Shown here: positions 1 through 6,327 of the stretch, piece after piece | Position numbering within the stretch: position 1 is the first letter of the stretch | Layout: each line of letters begins with the position of its first letter | DNA from: JBBQTQ01 sp038213135 | GTDB lineage: Bacteria > Actinomycetota > Thermoleophilia > Gaiellales > Gaiellaceae | Assembly (NCBI GenBank): GCA_038213135.1 | Contig: JBBQTQ010000038.1 | Coordinates: forward strand, 1-24,347 | Length of the DNA stretch: 24,347 nucleotides | Direction: 5' to 3' | Program-made: the position numbers and the translations under genes | Notes under the pieces: model-generated | What the model was told of the DNA's origin: nothing | The model's database searches: none | Seen by the model: only the letters and a program-made list of their open reading frames with translations

Positions 1-14
1 ACTCAAACGCCTGA
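1..14 (+). CDS. possible 3' tail of an upstream gene (partial)
   Basis: A TGA at 12-14 overlaps the ATG of the next gene in a TGATG arrangement, and the frame ending there is open to the window edge (tail reads S-N-A-stop). Such overlaps are common between genes in this window. Only four codons are visible, so no identity can be given. Confidence 0.3.
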
Positions 15-646
15 TGGCGCTCGCGATCGCACGCTACGAGCTCGGCCAGATCGGGACGAATTGCTACGTCGTCCGTCGCGAGCGCGGCGCCGAGGAAGCC
101 GTGGTCGTCGACCCGGGCGACGAGGCCGCCCGGCTGCGGCTCGAGCTCGCCGGGATGAGCGCCCGCTGCGCGGCGATCCTGATCACGCACTCGCACTGGG
201 ACCACCTCGGCGGCGTCGCCGACCTCGCCGAGGGCACAGGCGCGCCCGTCTACATGCCGGAGGCGGAACGGCTCGCGCTCGAGCGACCACAGGACTACTA
301 CCCGACCATCCCGCTCCGCGCCTACACGCCCGATCACCTGCTCAACGGGGGCGAGACGCTCGACCTGGCGGGGCTCTCATTCGAGACCGTCCTCGTCCCG
401 GGCCATTCGCCGGCCCACCTCGCCTACTACACGGAGGGCGCGCTCTTCTCGGGCGACGTCCTCTTCGCCGGCTCGGTCGGCCGCACCGACCTCCCCTTCG
501 GCGACTGGGAGACCCTGCTCGCATCGATCCGCTCGCTGCTCGACCGCTATCCGCCGGAGACCGTCGTCTATTCCGGCCATGGCCCGCCGACGACGCTCGG
601 CGACGAGCTGGCACGCAATCCCTTCCTGGCGGAGCTCCGAGCGTGA
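14..646 (+). CDS. MBL-fold metallo-hydrolase, glyoxalase II-like (YcbL type)
   Basis: This 210-residue protein has the full metal-binding set of the metallo-beta-lactamase fold: THSHWDH at 58-64, GHSPAH with H131, SGD with D148, and GHGP with H189. The GRTDLP sequence at 156-161 and the C-terminal ERNPFL-like end (RNPFL at 201-205) are typical of short glyoxalase II relatives that hydrolyse S-acyl-glutathione-type thioesters. The usual glyoxalase II C-terminal substrate domain is absent, so the substrate is open; actinobacteria generally lack glutathione and may use another thiol. The protein is cytoplasmic, with no signal peptide. The ATG at 14 overlaps a preceding TGA, suggesting coupling to an upstream gene. 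An MBL hydrolase directly before hisS is a common actinobacterial arrangement. The family call is firm; the specific reaction is not. Confidence 0.88.
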   Translation: MALAIARYELGQIGTNCYVVRRERGAEEAVVVDPGDEAARLRLELAGMSARCAAILITHSHWDHLGGVADLAEGTGAPVYMPEAERLALERPQDYYPTIPLRAYTPDHLLNGGETLDLAGLSFETVLVPGHSPAHLAYYTEGALFSGDVLFAGSVGRTDLPFGDWETLLASIRSLLDRYPPETVVYSGHGPPTTLGDELARNPFLAELRA

Positions 647-738
647 CCTGGCGCTCCTGGGGCGCCGGTGGGAAAAGAGGCAAGCCCGCCGCGCGCAGAA
701 CAGTACGAGCGGGTACGGACAAGCGCCGCGGACGCCGC

Positions 739-758
739 CCGGCGGGAGCTGCCGCCGG
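739..758 (+). promoter_or_regulatory. GC hairpin just upstream of hisS
   Basis: A perfect 7-bp stem (CCGGCGG at 739-745 with CCGCCGG at 752-758) and a 6-nt loop sit 15 nt before the hisS GTG, in the 127-nt gap after the hydrolase gene. There is no T-run, so it is not a classical terminator. It could affect hisS translation or be chance in GC-rich DNA. Confidence 0.3.
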
Positions 759-773
759 CCAGGGACGCCAGGC

Positions 774-1925
774 GTGAAGTTCGAGGCGCCCAGAGGGACA
801 CACGACATCCCACCCTCCGAGCAGCCGCTCTGGCGCTGGATCGTCGGCACGATCGACGAGGTCTGCTCGCTGTACGGCTACCGGCCGATCCAGACGCCCG
901 TCTTCGAGGACACGCAGCTCTTCGCACGCACTTCCGGGGCCGGCTCGGACGTCGTTCAGAAGGAGATGTACTCCTTCACCGACCGCGGCGAGCGCTCGTT
1001 GACCCTTCGCCCGGAACTGACCGCGCCGATCTGCCGCGCCTACGTCGAGCACGGCATGCACCGTGAGCCGCAGCCGCTGAAGCTCTACAACGTGGCGACG
1101 AGCTATCGCTACGCGGCGCCGCAGCGGGGTCGATTCCGCGAGTTCTGGCAGGCCTCGGTCGAGGCGATCGGCTCAGACGATCCGGCCGTCGACGCAGAGG
1201 TGATCCAGCTCTACTCGGAGATCCTGCGCCGGCTCGGGATCACCCGCTGGGAGCTGCAGCTCAACTCGATCGGCGACCGCGAGTGCCGCCCGGCTTACGT
1301 CGAGCAGCTGACGGCCTGGCTCGACGCCCACACCGAGGAGCTCGACGATGAGGCGCGCCAGAAGCGCGCCACGAATCCGCTGCGCGTCTTCGACACCAAG
1401 AACCCGGCGGTCGCCCGCGCCCTCGAGACGGCGCCGAAGATCGGCGATTCGCTCTGCGAGCCCTGCCGCGAGCACTTCGGGCAAGTCCGCTCTTATCTCG
1501 ACGCTTACGAGGTCCCGTACACCCTTGCTCCGACCCTCGTGCGCGGCCTCGACTACTACACGCGAACCGCCTGGGAGTTCGTCGGGCCGGAGGGAACCGC
1601 GCAGTCGACGCTCTTGGGCGGCGGCCGCTACGACTACCTGGTCGAGGAGATCGGCGGCCCGCCGACGCCCGCGATCGGGTTCGGCGCCGGCATCGAGCGG
1701 CTCGTGCTCGCGCTCGACGGCGAGGGGATCGAGCCTCCGCCCGAGCCCGAGGTCGAGGTCTTCTTCCTGCGCGATGAAGGCACCGACCTGCGCGCGATGA
1801 TGGAGCTGCGCCGCAACGGAGTCCGCGCCGACACCGACTATGCGGGGCGCTCACGCAAGGGCCAGCTCACCCAGGCGCGCCGCCTGCGCGCCAAGCGGAT
1901 CGTCGAGCCGGGAGAGAAGCCGTGA
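774..1925 (+). CDS. hisS: histidyl-tRNA synthetase with shortened anticodon-binding domain
   Basis: Class II synthetase that charges tRNA-His. I place the start at GTG 774 because the product then begins with the family's usual FEAPRGTHDI sequence; the same frame is open further upstream, but that stretch is Arg/Pro-rich and overlaps the previous gene. Visible motifs are the motif 2 loop (SYRYAAPQRGRFREF, about 110-124), the HisA signature (LVRGLDYYTRT, 255-265), GGGRYDYL (282-289) and motif 3 (AIGFGAGIERL, 300-310). The product is 383 residues, against about 410-430 for the family. The missing part is the C-terminal end: the HGTP anticodon domain (from about 327) runs through DYAGRSRKGQLTQARRL and stops about 15 residues later, without the usual last 40 or so residues. 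The TGA overlaps the aspS GTG (GTGA), so the two genes are coupled. The catalytic core looks complete. Confidence 0.93.
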   Translation: MKFEAPRGTHDIPPSEQPLWRWIVGTIDEVCSLYGYRPIQTPVFEDTQLFARTSGAGSDVVQKEMYSFTDRGERSLTLRPELTAPICRAYVEHGMHREPQPLKLYNVATSYRYAAPQRGRFREFWQASVEAIGSDDPAVDAEVIQLYSEILRRLGITRWELQLNSIGDRECRPAYVEQLTAWLDAHTEELDDEARQKRATNPLRVFDTKNPAVARALETAPKIGDSLCEPCREHFGQVRSYLDAYEVPYTLAPTLVRGLDYYTRTAWEFVGPEGTAQSTLLGGGRYDYLVEEIGGPPTPAIGFGAGIERLVLALDGEGIEPPPEPEVEVFFLRDEGTDLRAMMELRRNGVRADTDYAGRSRKGQLTQARRLRAKRIVEPGEKP

Positions 1926-3670
1926 AGTGGCGCGACCTGATGTGCGGCGAGCCCCGCGCCGAGCACGTGGGCCAGAGGGTGACGCTCTCCGGCTGGGCCG
2001 CTCGCCGCCGCGACCACGGCGGGCTCGTCTTCGTCGACCTGCGCGACCACACCGGCATCGTGCAGCTGGTCGTCAACCCCGAACGCGCCGCAGGAGCCGC
2101 CGACGTTGCCCACGCCGTCCGCAACGAGTTCGTACTGCGCGTGGTGGGCGAGCTCGTTCGCCGGGCGCCCGAAGCCGTCAACGCCGACCTGTCGACCGGC
2201 GAGGTAGAGCTGCAGGTGGACGAGCTCGAGGTCGTCTCGCGCTCGGAGACGCTGCCGTTCCAGATCGACGAAGAGAACATCGAGGAGACGCTGCGCCTGC
2301 GCTACCGCTACCTCGACCTGCGCCGCGGCGCGATGCAGAGGAACCTTCGGCTCTCCGCGGCTGTCGTCAGCGCGATCCGGCGCTCCATGGAAGAGCAGGG
2401 CTTCATCGACATCTGGACCCCGAGCCTCACGCGTGGGACCCCAGAGGGCGCGCGGGACTTCCTCGTTCCCGTCCGTCTCCAGCCCGGCACGTTCTTCGCG
2501 CTGGCGCAGTCACCACAGCTCTACAAGCAGCTATTCATGGTCAGCGGCTTCGACCGCTACTACCAGATCGCGACGTGCTGGCGAGACGAGGACCTTCGCG
2601 CCGACCGCCAATTCGAGTTCAGGCAGCTCGACCTCGAACTTGCTTTCCCGACGCGTGACGACGTGCTCGCCGTTCTGGAAAAGGTCGTCGTCGACTCGTT
2701 CGTCGCAGCAGGTCGCGAGGCGCCGACGACGCCGTTCCCGCGGCTCGCGTACGCGGACGCGATGCTTCGCTACGGCTCGGACAAGCCCGATCTGCGTTTC
2801 GGGCTCGAGATTCGGGACGCAACCGAGATCACACGCGGCTCGCAGTTTGGCGTTTTCGCGAACGCGGAGACCGTTCGCTTTCTCGTCGTGCCGCAAGAGC
2901 TCTCGCGCGCCGAGCTGTCTCGGTTCGAAGAATTCGCAAAGGGTTGGGGGGCGAAAGGGCTCGCCTACCTCGTCTTCGGCGCGGACGGGGAAGTTCGCTC
3001 GCCGATCGCGAAGTTCTTGTCGCCGCAGGAGCTTGCTGCGGTGAAGGCCGACCCGGGCTCGACCGTCCTCTTCGCCGCCGATGCGACGACAAACGTGGAA
3101 CGGGTGCTCGGTGCTCTCCGGTCTCACCTGGGGCGCGAGCTCGGACTGGTCGAGGGCAGCACCGATTCGCTGTCCTGGGTGATCGACTTCCCCCTCTTCC
3201 TCCCGGACGAAGAATCCGGTCTCTGGACGTTCGTGCACCACCCGTTCACGGGCGCAATCCCCGGGCACGAGGACCTGATCGAGAGCGATCCGGGTGGAGC
3301 GCTCAGCCAGCACTACGACCTGATCTGGAATGGCTGGGAGCTCGGCTCGGGTTCGATCCGCATTCATCGGAGTGACATCCAGGAGGCCGTCTTCCGAGCG
3401 ATGGGAATGAGCGCGACGGAGCAGGAGACGAAGTTCGGTTGGTTTCTGGAGGCGCTCAAGATGGGCGCACCGCCGATGGGAGGGTTCGCGCTGGGGATCG
3501 AGCGCTTCGTCGCGTTGATCGCCGGAGAGGTCAATATTCGAGAGGTAATCGCGTTCCCCAAGACCGCGAGTGGCTCGGACCCGCTCACCGGCGCACCGTC
3601 CTCGATGCCAGCCAAAGTACTGAAGGAGGCGGGAATCCAGCTGGTTCCGCCGAAGGTCAAGCCGCAGTAG
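1922..3670 (+). CDS. aspS: aspartyl-tRNA synthetase, bacterial type with GAD domain
   Basis: Class IIb synthetase of 582 residues, the normal bacterial size. In order: N-terminal OB-fold anticodon domain (about 1-110), class II catalytic core with TPEGARDFLVP (173-183), QSPQLYKQL (196-204) and motif 2 RDEDLRADRQ (221-230), the GAD insertion (about 300-410), then the rest of the core with motif 3 (GFALGIERF, 521-529) and IREVIAFPKT (539-548). His32 in the RRRDHGG loop is the residue type reported for non-discriminating enzymes that also charge tRNA-Asn, which would imply a GatCAB amidotransferase elsewhere; this is an inference. It starts with GTG overlapping the hisS stop. The later part of the gene appears less GC-rich at third codon positions than the neighbours, judged by eye only. 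Confidence 0.96.
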   Translation: MKWRDLMCGEPRAEHVGQRVTLSGWAARRRDHGGLVFVDLRDHTGIVQLVVNPERAAGAADVAHAVRNEFVLRVVGELVRRAPEAVNADLSTGEVELQVDELEVVSRSETLPFQIDEENIEETLRLRYRYLDLRRGAMQRNLRLSAAVVSAIRRSMEEQGFIDIWTPSLTRGTPEGARDFLVPVRLQPGTFFALAQSPQLYKQLFMVSGFDRYYQIATCWRDEDLRADRQFEFRQLDLELAFPTRDDVLAVLEKVVVDSFVAAGREAPTTPFPRLAYADAMLRYGSDKPDLRFGLEIRDATEITRGSQFGVFANAETVRFLVVPQELSRAELSRFEEFAKGWGAKGLAYLVFGADGEVRSPIAKFLSPQELAAVKADPGSTVLFAADATTNVERVLGALRSHLGRELGLVEGSTDSLSWVIDFPLFLPDEESGLWTFVHHPFTGAIPGHEDLIESDPGGALSQHYDLIWNGWELGSGSIRIHRSDIQEAVFRAMGMSATEQETKFGWFLEALKMGAPPMGGFALGIERFVALIAGEVNIREVIAFPKTASGSDPLTGAPSSMPAKVLKEAGIQLVPPKVKPQ

Positions 3671-3721
3671 GATCGAATCCAAGACGGTCGCGATACTCAG
3701 CTGAGGGAAGAGAGGCACGAG

Positions 3722-4612
3722 ATGTCCGAACAGCAGCCCGAATCAGTCCCGCAGGCGGCGACGCTCACCTCGCTGCCGCGCATCGAGGACCTCCCCGTCG
3801 CCGGCGACGGCTACGACCAGGCGGGAGTCCGAGAGGCATTCGACGCCTTCCGCCGCCATGCGCTGCAGATTCAGGCGCAGCTGCGAGTGCTCCAGGCCGC
3901 GGGCGGCTCCGCCCGTGTCGAGCCGACCGCACACGCCATCCGCATGGACGCGCTGCACCTGATCCGCACCGCCGCCGAGTTCGCCGACCAGCTCGAGCGC
4001 GACGCGCAGAACGCAGCCGCCGTCCAGCTGGCGCGCGCCGAGGAAGAGATCCGGCGCAAGCAGCACGAGATGCAGAGCCGCGAGGGCGAGGTCGACCGCT
4101 TCCGCCAGGAGAGCGACCGCCAGCGCTCCGACATCGTCAACCAGGCGAAGGCCGAGGCACGCGAGGTGCTCTCGAACGCCGAGCGCCAGGCGAACCAGGA
4201 GCTACGTGAGGCCGAGGCCAGGAGCGCGCGGCTGCTCGAGCAGGCGCGCCACCAGGCGACCGAGCTGACGAACGCCGCCCGCGCCGAGGTCGAGCAGACG
4301 CTCGAGTGGGCGCGCGCGCAGGCCGGCGTCACGATCCATCGTGCCCAGGAAGGCGCGGAGCAGCTGCTCGGAGCCGCCGGTCTCGCAGCGGAGGAGATGC
4401 GCAAGGTCGTCGACGCGATCATCGGCGACGCCGAGCGCTCGCAGCCCGCCGCCGCACACACGACCCAGCCCCCGCCGAAGGCGCCGCCGGTCACCCCGCC
4501 GCCGCCGGCCGCGGCGGTCGCCGGAGGTCAGAAGCCGGCGCCGAAGAAGGAGCCCGCCGCGAGCGAGCCGAGCGGGGACGAAGAAGCGGGCACGCCGCCG
4601 CCCGCCTCGTAA
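3722..4612 (+). CDS. DivIVA-like coiled-coil protein with proline-rich tail
   Basis: A 296-residue soluble protein. Residues about 18-50 include DLPVAGDGYDQAGVREAFDAF-like sequence, whose GYD..V...F pattern recalls the N-terminal domain of DivIVA/GpsB proteins. About 75-230 is a long Ala/Glu/Arg/Gln-rich coiled coil (predicted from heptad-like composition), followed by a Pro/Ala-rich low-complexity tail from about 238 to the end. No enzyme motif is present. A good ribosome site (GGAAGAGAGG, 3706-3715) lies 6 nt before the ATG, unlike the leaderless genes nearby, and a weak -10-like GATACT is at 3691-3696. It leads a close-packed group with two membrane proteins and an exported RlpA-like protein, so a role in polar, division or wall organisation is plausible but inferred. 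An ATP synthase b-like coiled coil is an alternative reading. Confidence 0.72.
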   Translation: MSEQQPESVPQAATLTSLPRIEDLPVAGDGYDQAGVREAFDAFRRHALQIQAQLRVLQAAGGSARVEPTAHAIRMDALHLIRTAAEFADQLERDAQNAAAVQLARAEEEIRRKQHEMQSREGEVDRFRQESDRQRSDIVNQAKAEAREVLSNAERQANQELREAEARSARLLEQARHQATELTNAARAEVEQTLEWARAQAGVTIHRAQEGAEQLLGAAGLAAEEMRKVVDAIIGDAERSQPAAAHTTQPPPKAPPVTPPPPAAAVAGGQKPAPKKEPAASEPSGDEEAGTPPPAS

Positions 4613-4621
4613 TTCCGGGCC

Positions 4622-5005
4622 ATGCCCGAGGCCTTCTCGCCGCGGTTCGCTGCCGAAGCGGCCTTCCTGATCCTGCTGGCGGTGGGCCTCGGCCTCGCCG
4701 ACCTGCGCGCCTGGATCGTGGTCGCCGTCATGGGCGGCGCCTGGCTGCTCGTCTGTCTGCTCGAGTGGGCTGCCTGGCGCTCACGCGTGGTGCACGTCTG
4801 GACCGCACCCCTTCCTGAGGAGGAGCCCGAGCCGCCCGCGGCCGCCACCTCCTGGGACATGCGGGAGATCCTCGTGCCGGAGGAGGAGCAGGCGCCGCCG
4901 GAGCCCGAGCAGGCTGGCGAGGCGCTGACGAGCGTGGTTTCGTCCGAGGAGCCCGAGCCTTCCGAGCGCCCGCCTCGTCGCTGGCGGCGCCGGCGCCCAG
5001 AATAG
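4622..5005 (+). CDS. small two-helix membrane protein with acidic Pro-rich tail
   Basis: A 127-residue protein of no family I recognise. Two hydrophobic segments are at about 10-26 and 30-48, separated by a short polar turn. They are followed by a tail rich in Pro and Glu (about 62-115) and an Arg-rich end (RRWRRRR). By the positive-inside rule the tail probably faces the cytoplasm. The membrane part is similar to that of the next gene (shared RF..E.AFL and MxGA...LV...E patterns), suggesting duplication. It starts 9 nt after the previous stop and ends 4 nt before the next start. A TAATTC hexamer formed from the previous stop lies 6 nt before the ATG, a weak match to the leaderless promoter pattern elsewhere here. 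Confidence 0.7.
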   Translation: MPEAFSPRFAAEAAFLILLAVGLGLADLRAWIVVAVMGGAWLLVCLLEWAAWRSRVVHVWTAPLPEEEPEPPAAATSWDMREILVPEEEQAPPEPEQAGEALTSVVSSEEPEPSERPPRRWRRRRPE

Positions 5006-5009
5006 GCGC

Positions 5010-5693
5010 ATGCGCGGCCGCAGCACCACCCGCTTCCTCCTCGAGGTCGCGTTCCTCGTGATCGTCGCCGCGGTCGCAGCCGGCCTTCATTTCGGCGCCG
5101 CCGAGATCGGCCTCACGATGGCCGGGGCCTTTGTCCTCGTCGTGGTCGCGGAGGTAGCGACCATGCGGGACGGCTCGGGCGACAAGCCTCGCGTGCAGGC
5201 GCGCCCCCGGACGACTGCCCCGAAGCCCGATGGTGCGCTCACGATCGACTGGCCCTCGCCCCCGGCGGTGGCGGCTCCGGCGCCGGTGCGAAGGGACGAG
5301 GTGATCCGGGTCGGGAGCCCGGCCGGCCTGCGGACTCCCGGGGAGACCCCGCGCCCGCCGGTGGTGGTCCCTCCGCCGCCGCCCGAACCCGTGCCGGAGC
5401 CACCGCTGCCGACGGTCAGGGCGGAGCCGAAACCCGAGCCCCAGCCCGAACTGCAGCTGCCGACGGTGCAGGTTCAGCCGGACTGGCAGCCGCCGACTCC
5501 CGTCCAGTGGAACCTTTTCGAGCTGCAGAGCCGCGCACGAGCCGTGGCCGGCCGTGACCCGGGCCGCGACGAGGAATGGAGCTTCCTCTTCCTCTACCTA
5601 CGCGACTTCGCCGACAGCGCCGGGCTACTGCCCCTGGACTTCGATTCGTTCGTCCGCGAGTCGTTCCCGGATCTCCTTGGAGGCCCCAGGTGA
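5010..5693 (+). CDS. two-helix membrane protein with long Pro-rich linker and conserved-looking C-terminal module
   Basis: A 227-residue protein of unknown function. Two transmembrane segments (about 8-26 and 31-50) resemble those of the preceding gene. A long disordered region (about 53-165) follows, with poly-Pro runs and repeated PELQLPTVQV / PEPPLPTVRA-like units. The last 60 residues change character: they are aromatic and acidic (WNLFELQ, DEEWSFLFLYLRDFAD, PLDFDSFVRESF), look like a folded helical module, and are the most probable interaction domain. The stop overlaps the start of the RlpA-like gene (GTGA). The layout, membrane anchor plus proline tether plus small domain, suits a protein reaching from the membrane to a partner; the partner is not known. 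Confidence 0.7.
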   Translation: MRGRSTTRFLLEVAFLVIVAAVAAGLHFGAAEIGLTMAGAFVLVVVAEVATMRDGSGDKPRVQARPRTTAPKPDGALTIDWPSPPAVAAPAPVRRDEVIRVGSPAGLRTPGETPRPPVVVPPPPPEPVPEPPLPTVRAEPKPEPQPELQLPTVQVQPDWQPPTPVQWNLFELQSRARAVAGRDPGRDEEWSFLFLYLRDFADSAGLLPLDFDSFVRESFPDLLGGPR

Positions 5694-6106
5694 GCCCCGT
5701 GCTCGCACAACGGCAGCTCGGCCTCGCCGCCGTGGCGCTGCTCGGAGTCGTCGCCGCGCTCGCCATAGCGCACCAGCGCAGCGCGACCGGTGCGCCCCCA
5801 TCGGCGCTGCCGCAGCCGGCTGCCGCGTCCGGCGATTGGTACCGCGCCCTCGCAGGCGTCGAGCGCGGCCTGCCCGCGAGATCGCCGTGCGGGCTTCTCG
5901 CGCCGGGGACGCTCGGGATCGCTCACCCCGTTCTCCCCTGTGGGACGAAGCTCTACGTCGCCTACGGTCGCAAGACCGTCCTCACGGAAGTCGTCGACCG
6001 CGGTCCCTCCGGCAACGATCGCGAGTTCGATCTGACGCCTGCCCTAGCCCGCGAGCTGGGGCTTCAGGGCATCCAGCGGGTGCGCTGGGCCTTCGCCCGC
6101 GGTTGA
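5690..6106 (+). CDS. exported RlpA-like double-psi beta-barrel protein
   Basis: I choose GTG 5690 as start: it overlaps the previous stop and has GGAGG at 5679-5683, 6 nt upstream. The product is 138 residues with an N-terminal hydrophobic segment (about 9-27) that serves as signal peptide or anchor, a short Ala/Pro linker, and a domain (about 66-136) with the RlpA/3D pattern: LGIAHPVLPCGT (H79), VVDRGPSG (D103) and REFDLT (D114). The known family acts on peptidoglycan as lytic transglycosylases or binds denuded glycan; the Glu-containing N-terminal motif of active RlpA (GE.TA.GE) is not present, so activity is uncertain. Cys67 and Cys83 could form a disulfide outside the cell. Its position after the membrane proteins supports an envelope role for the cluster. 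Confidence 0.82.
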   Translation: MSPVLAQRQLGLAAVALLGVVAALAIAHQRSATGAPPSALPQPAAASGDWYRALAGVERGLPARSPCGLLAPGTLGIAHPVLPCGTKLYVAYGRKTVLTEVVDRGPSGNDREFDLTPALARELGLQGIQRVRWAFARG

Positions 6107-6112
6107 GCCCGC

Positions 6113-6118
6113 TACAGT
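6113..6118 (+). promoter_or_regulatory. putative -10 element for the 6S-like RNA
   Basis: TACAGT lies 7 nt after the stop of the RlpA-like gene and would start transcription near 6125. It fits the TANNNT pattern of other promoters in this window. No convincing -35 is seen. Confidence 0.4.
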
Positions 6119-6124
6119 GGCGCG

Positions 6125-6307
6125 GTGCTCGATTCCGTACGAGCTCCATGGCCCAATTGGAACCAACACCAATGAAGAGGGAGCCTGCGTCGGTCTAGCG
6201 CGTCGCGCGAAGCCGCAAGGCACCCACCTGGCGTGTCCAGGTTCTTCAGGCTGTAGAGCAACCGGCGGAATGGGGCTACGCGGGCGGGGCTTTCGGGCCC
6301 CGCCCGC
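6125..6307 (+). ncRNA. ssrS: candidate 6S RNA
   Basis: This 221-nt gap has no credible protein gene but can form a 6S-like structure. A closing stem pairs AGCTCCAT (6142-6149) with ATGGGGCT (6270-6277, one G-U), extendable by two pairs past a bulge. An apical arm pairs GCCT (6183-6186) with AGGC (6218-6221), then CGGT (6191-6194) with GCCG (6212-6215), and ends in a GCGC/GCGC hairpin around 6198-6208. Between lies a large unpaired bubble whose 3' side holds a perfect hairpin, ACCTGG/CCAGGT (6226-6231/6237-6242), preceded by CACCC, as in known 6S RNAs. 6S RNA binds the housekeeping RNA polymerase holoenzyme and damps transcription. Placement between aspS and mnmA matches the neighbourhood of the Bacillus subtilis bsrA gene. 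The exact 5' end is a guess. Confidence 0.65.
6280..6307 (+). terminator. strong GC hairpin terminator after the 6S-like RNA
   Basis: A perfect 11-bp stem (GCGGGCGGGGC with GCCCCGCCCGC) closes a 6-nt TTTCGG loop. There is no T-run after it, as is common in GC-rich actinobacteria. It ends 8 nt before the mnmA promoter hexamer and separates the two units. Confidence 0.75.
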
Positions 6308-6315
6308 ACCTTCGC

Positions 6316-6321
6316 TACGGT
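6316..6321 (+). promoter_or_regulatory. -10 element of leaderless mnmA
   Basis: TACGGT is exactly 6 nt before the GTG start and there is no Shine-Dalgarno, so transcription probably begins at the start codon. No clear -35 is visible; that region falls in the terminator hairpin. Confidence 0.6.
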
Positions 6322-6327
6322 GAGCTC

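Noticed and set aside
579..773. Possible 65-residue N-terminal extension of HisRS
   Set aside because: It overlaps the hydrolase gene, is low-complexity in character, and the family's N-terminus begins at GTG 774.
647..773. T-box or other riboswitch in the hisS leader
   Set aside because: No T-box sequence or specifier/antiterminator arrangement could be found; only a short GC hairpin is present.
2600..3670. Seemingly lower GC at third codon positions in the second half of aspS
   Set aside because: Judged by eye only. Without a codon-usage calculation I cannot claim recombination or transfer; the protein is continuous and normal.
6117..6323. Small open frame in the 6S-like region
   Set aside because: It has no ribosome site and encodes an Arg/Gly/Pro-rich peptide through the terminator hairpin. 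The RNA structure explains the region better.
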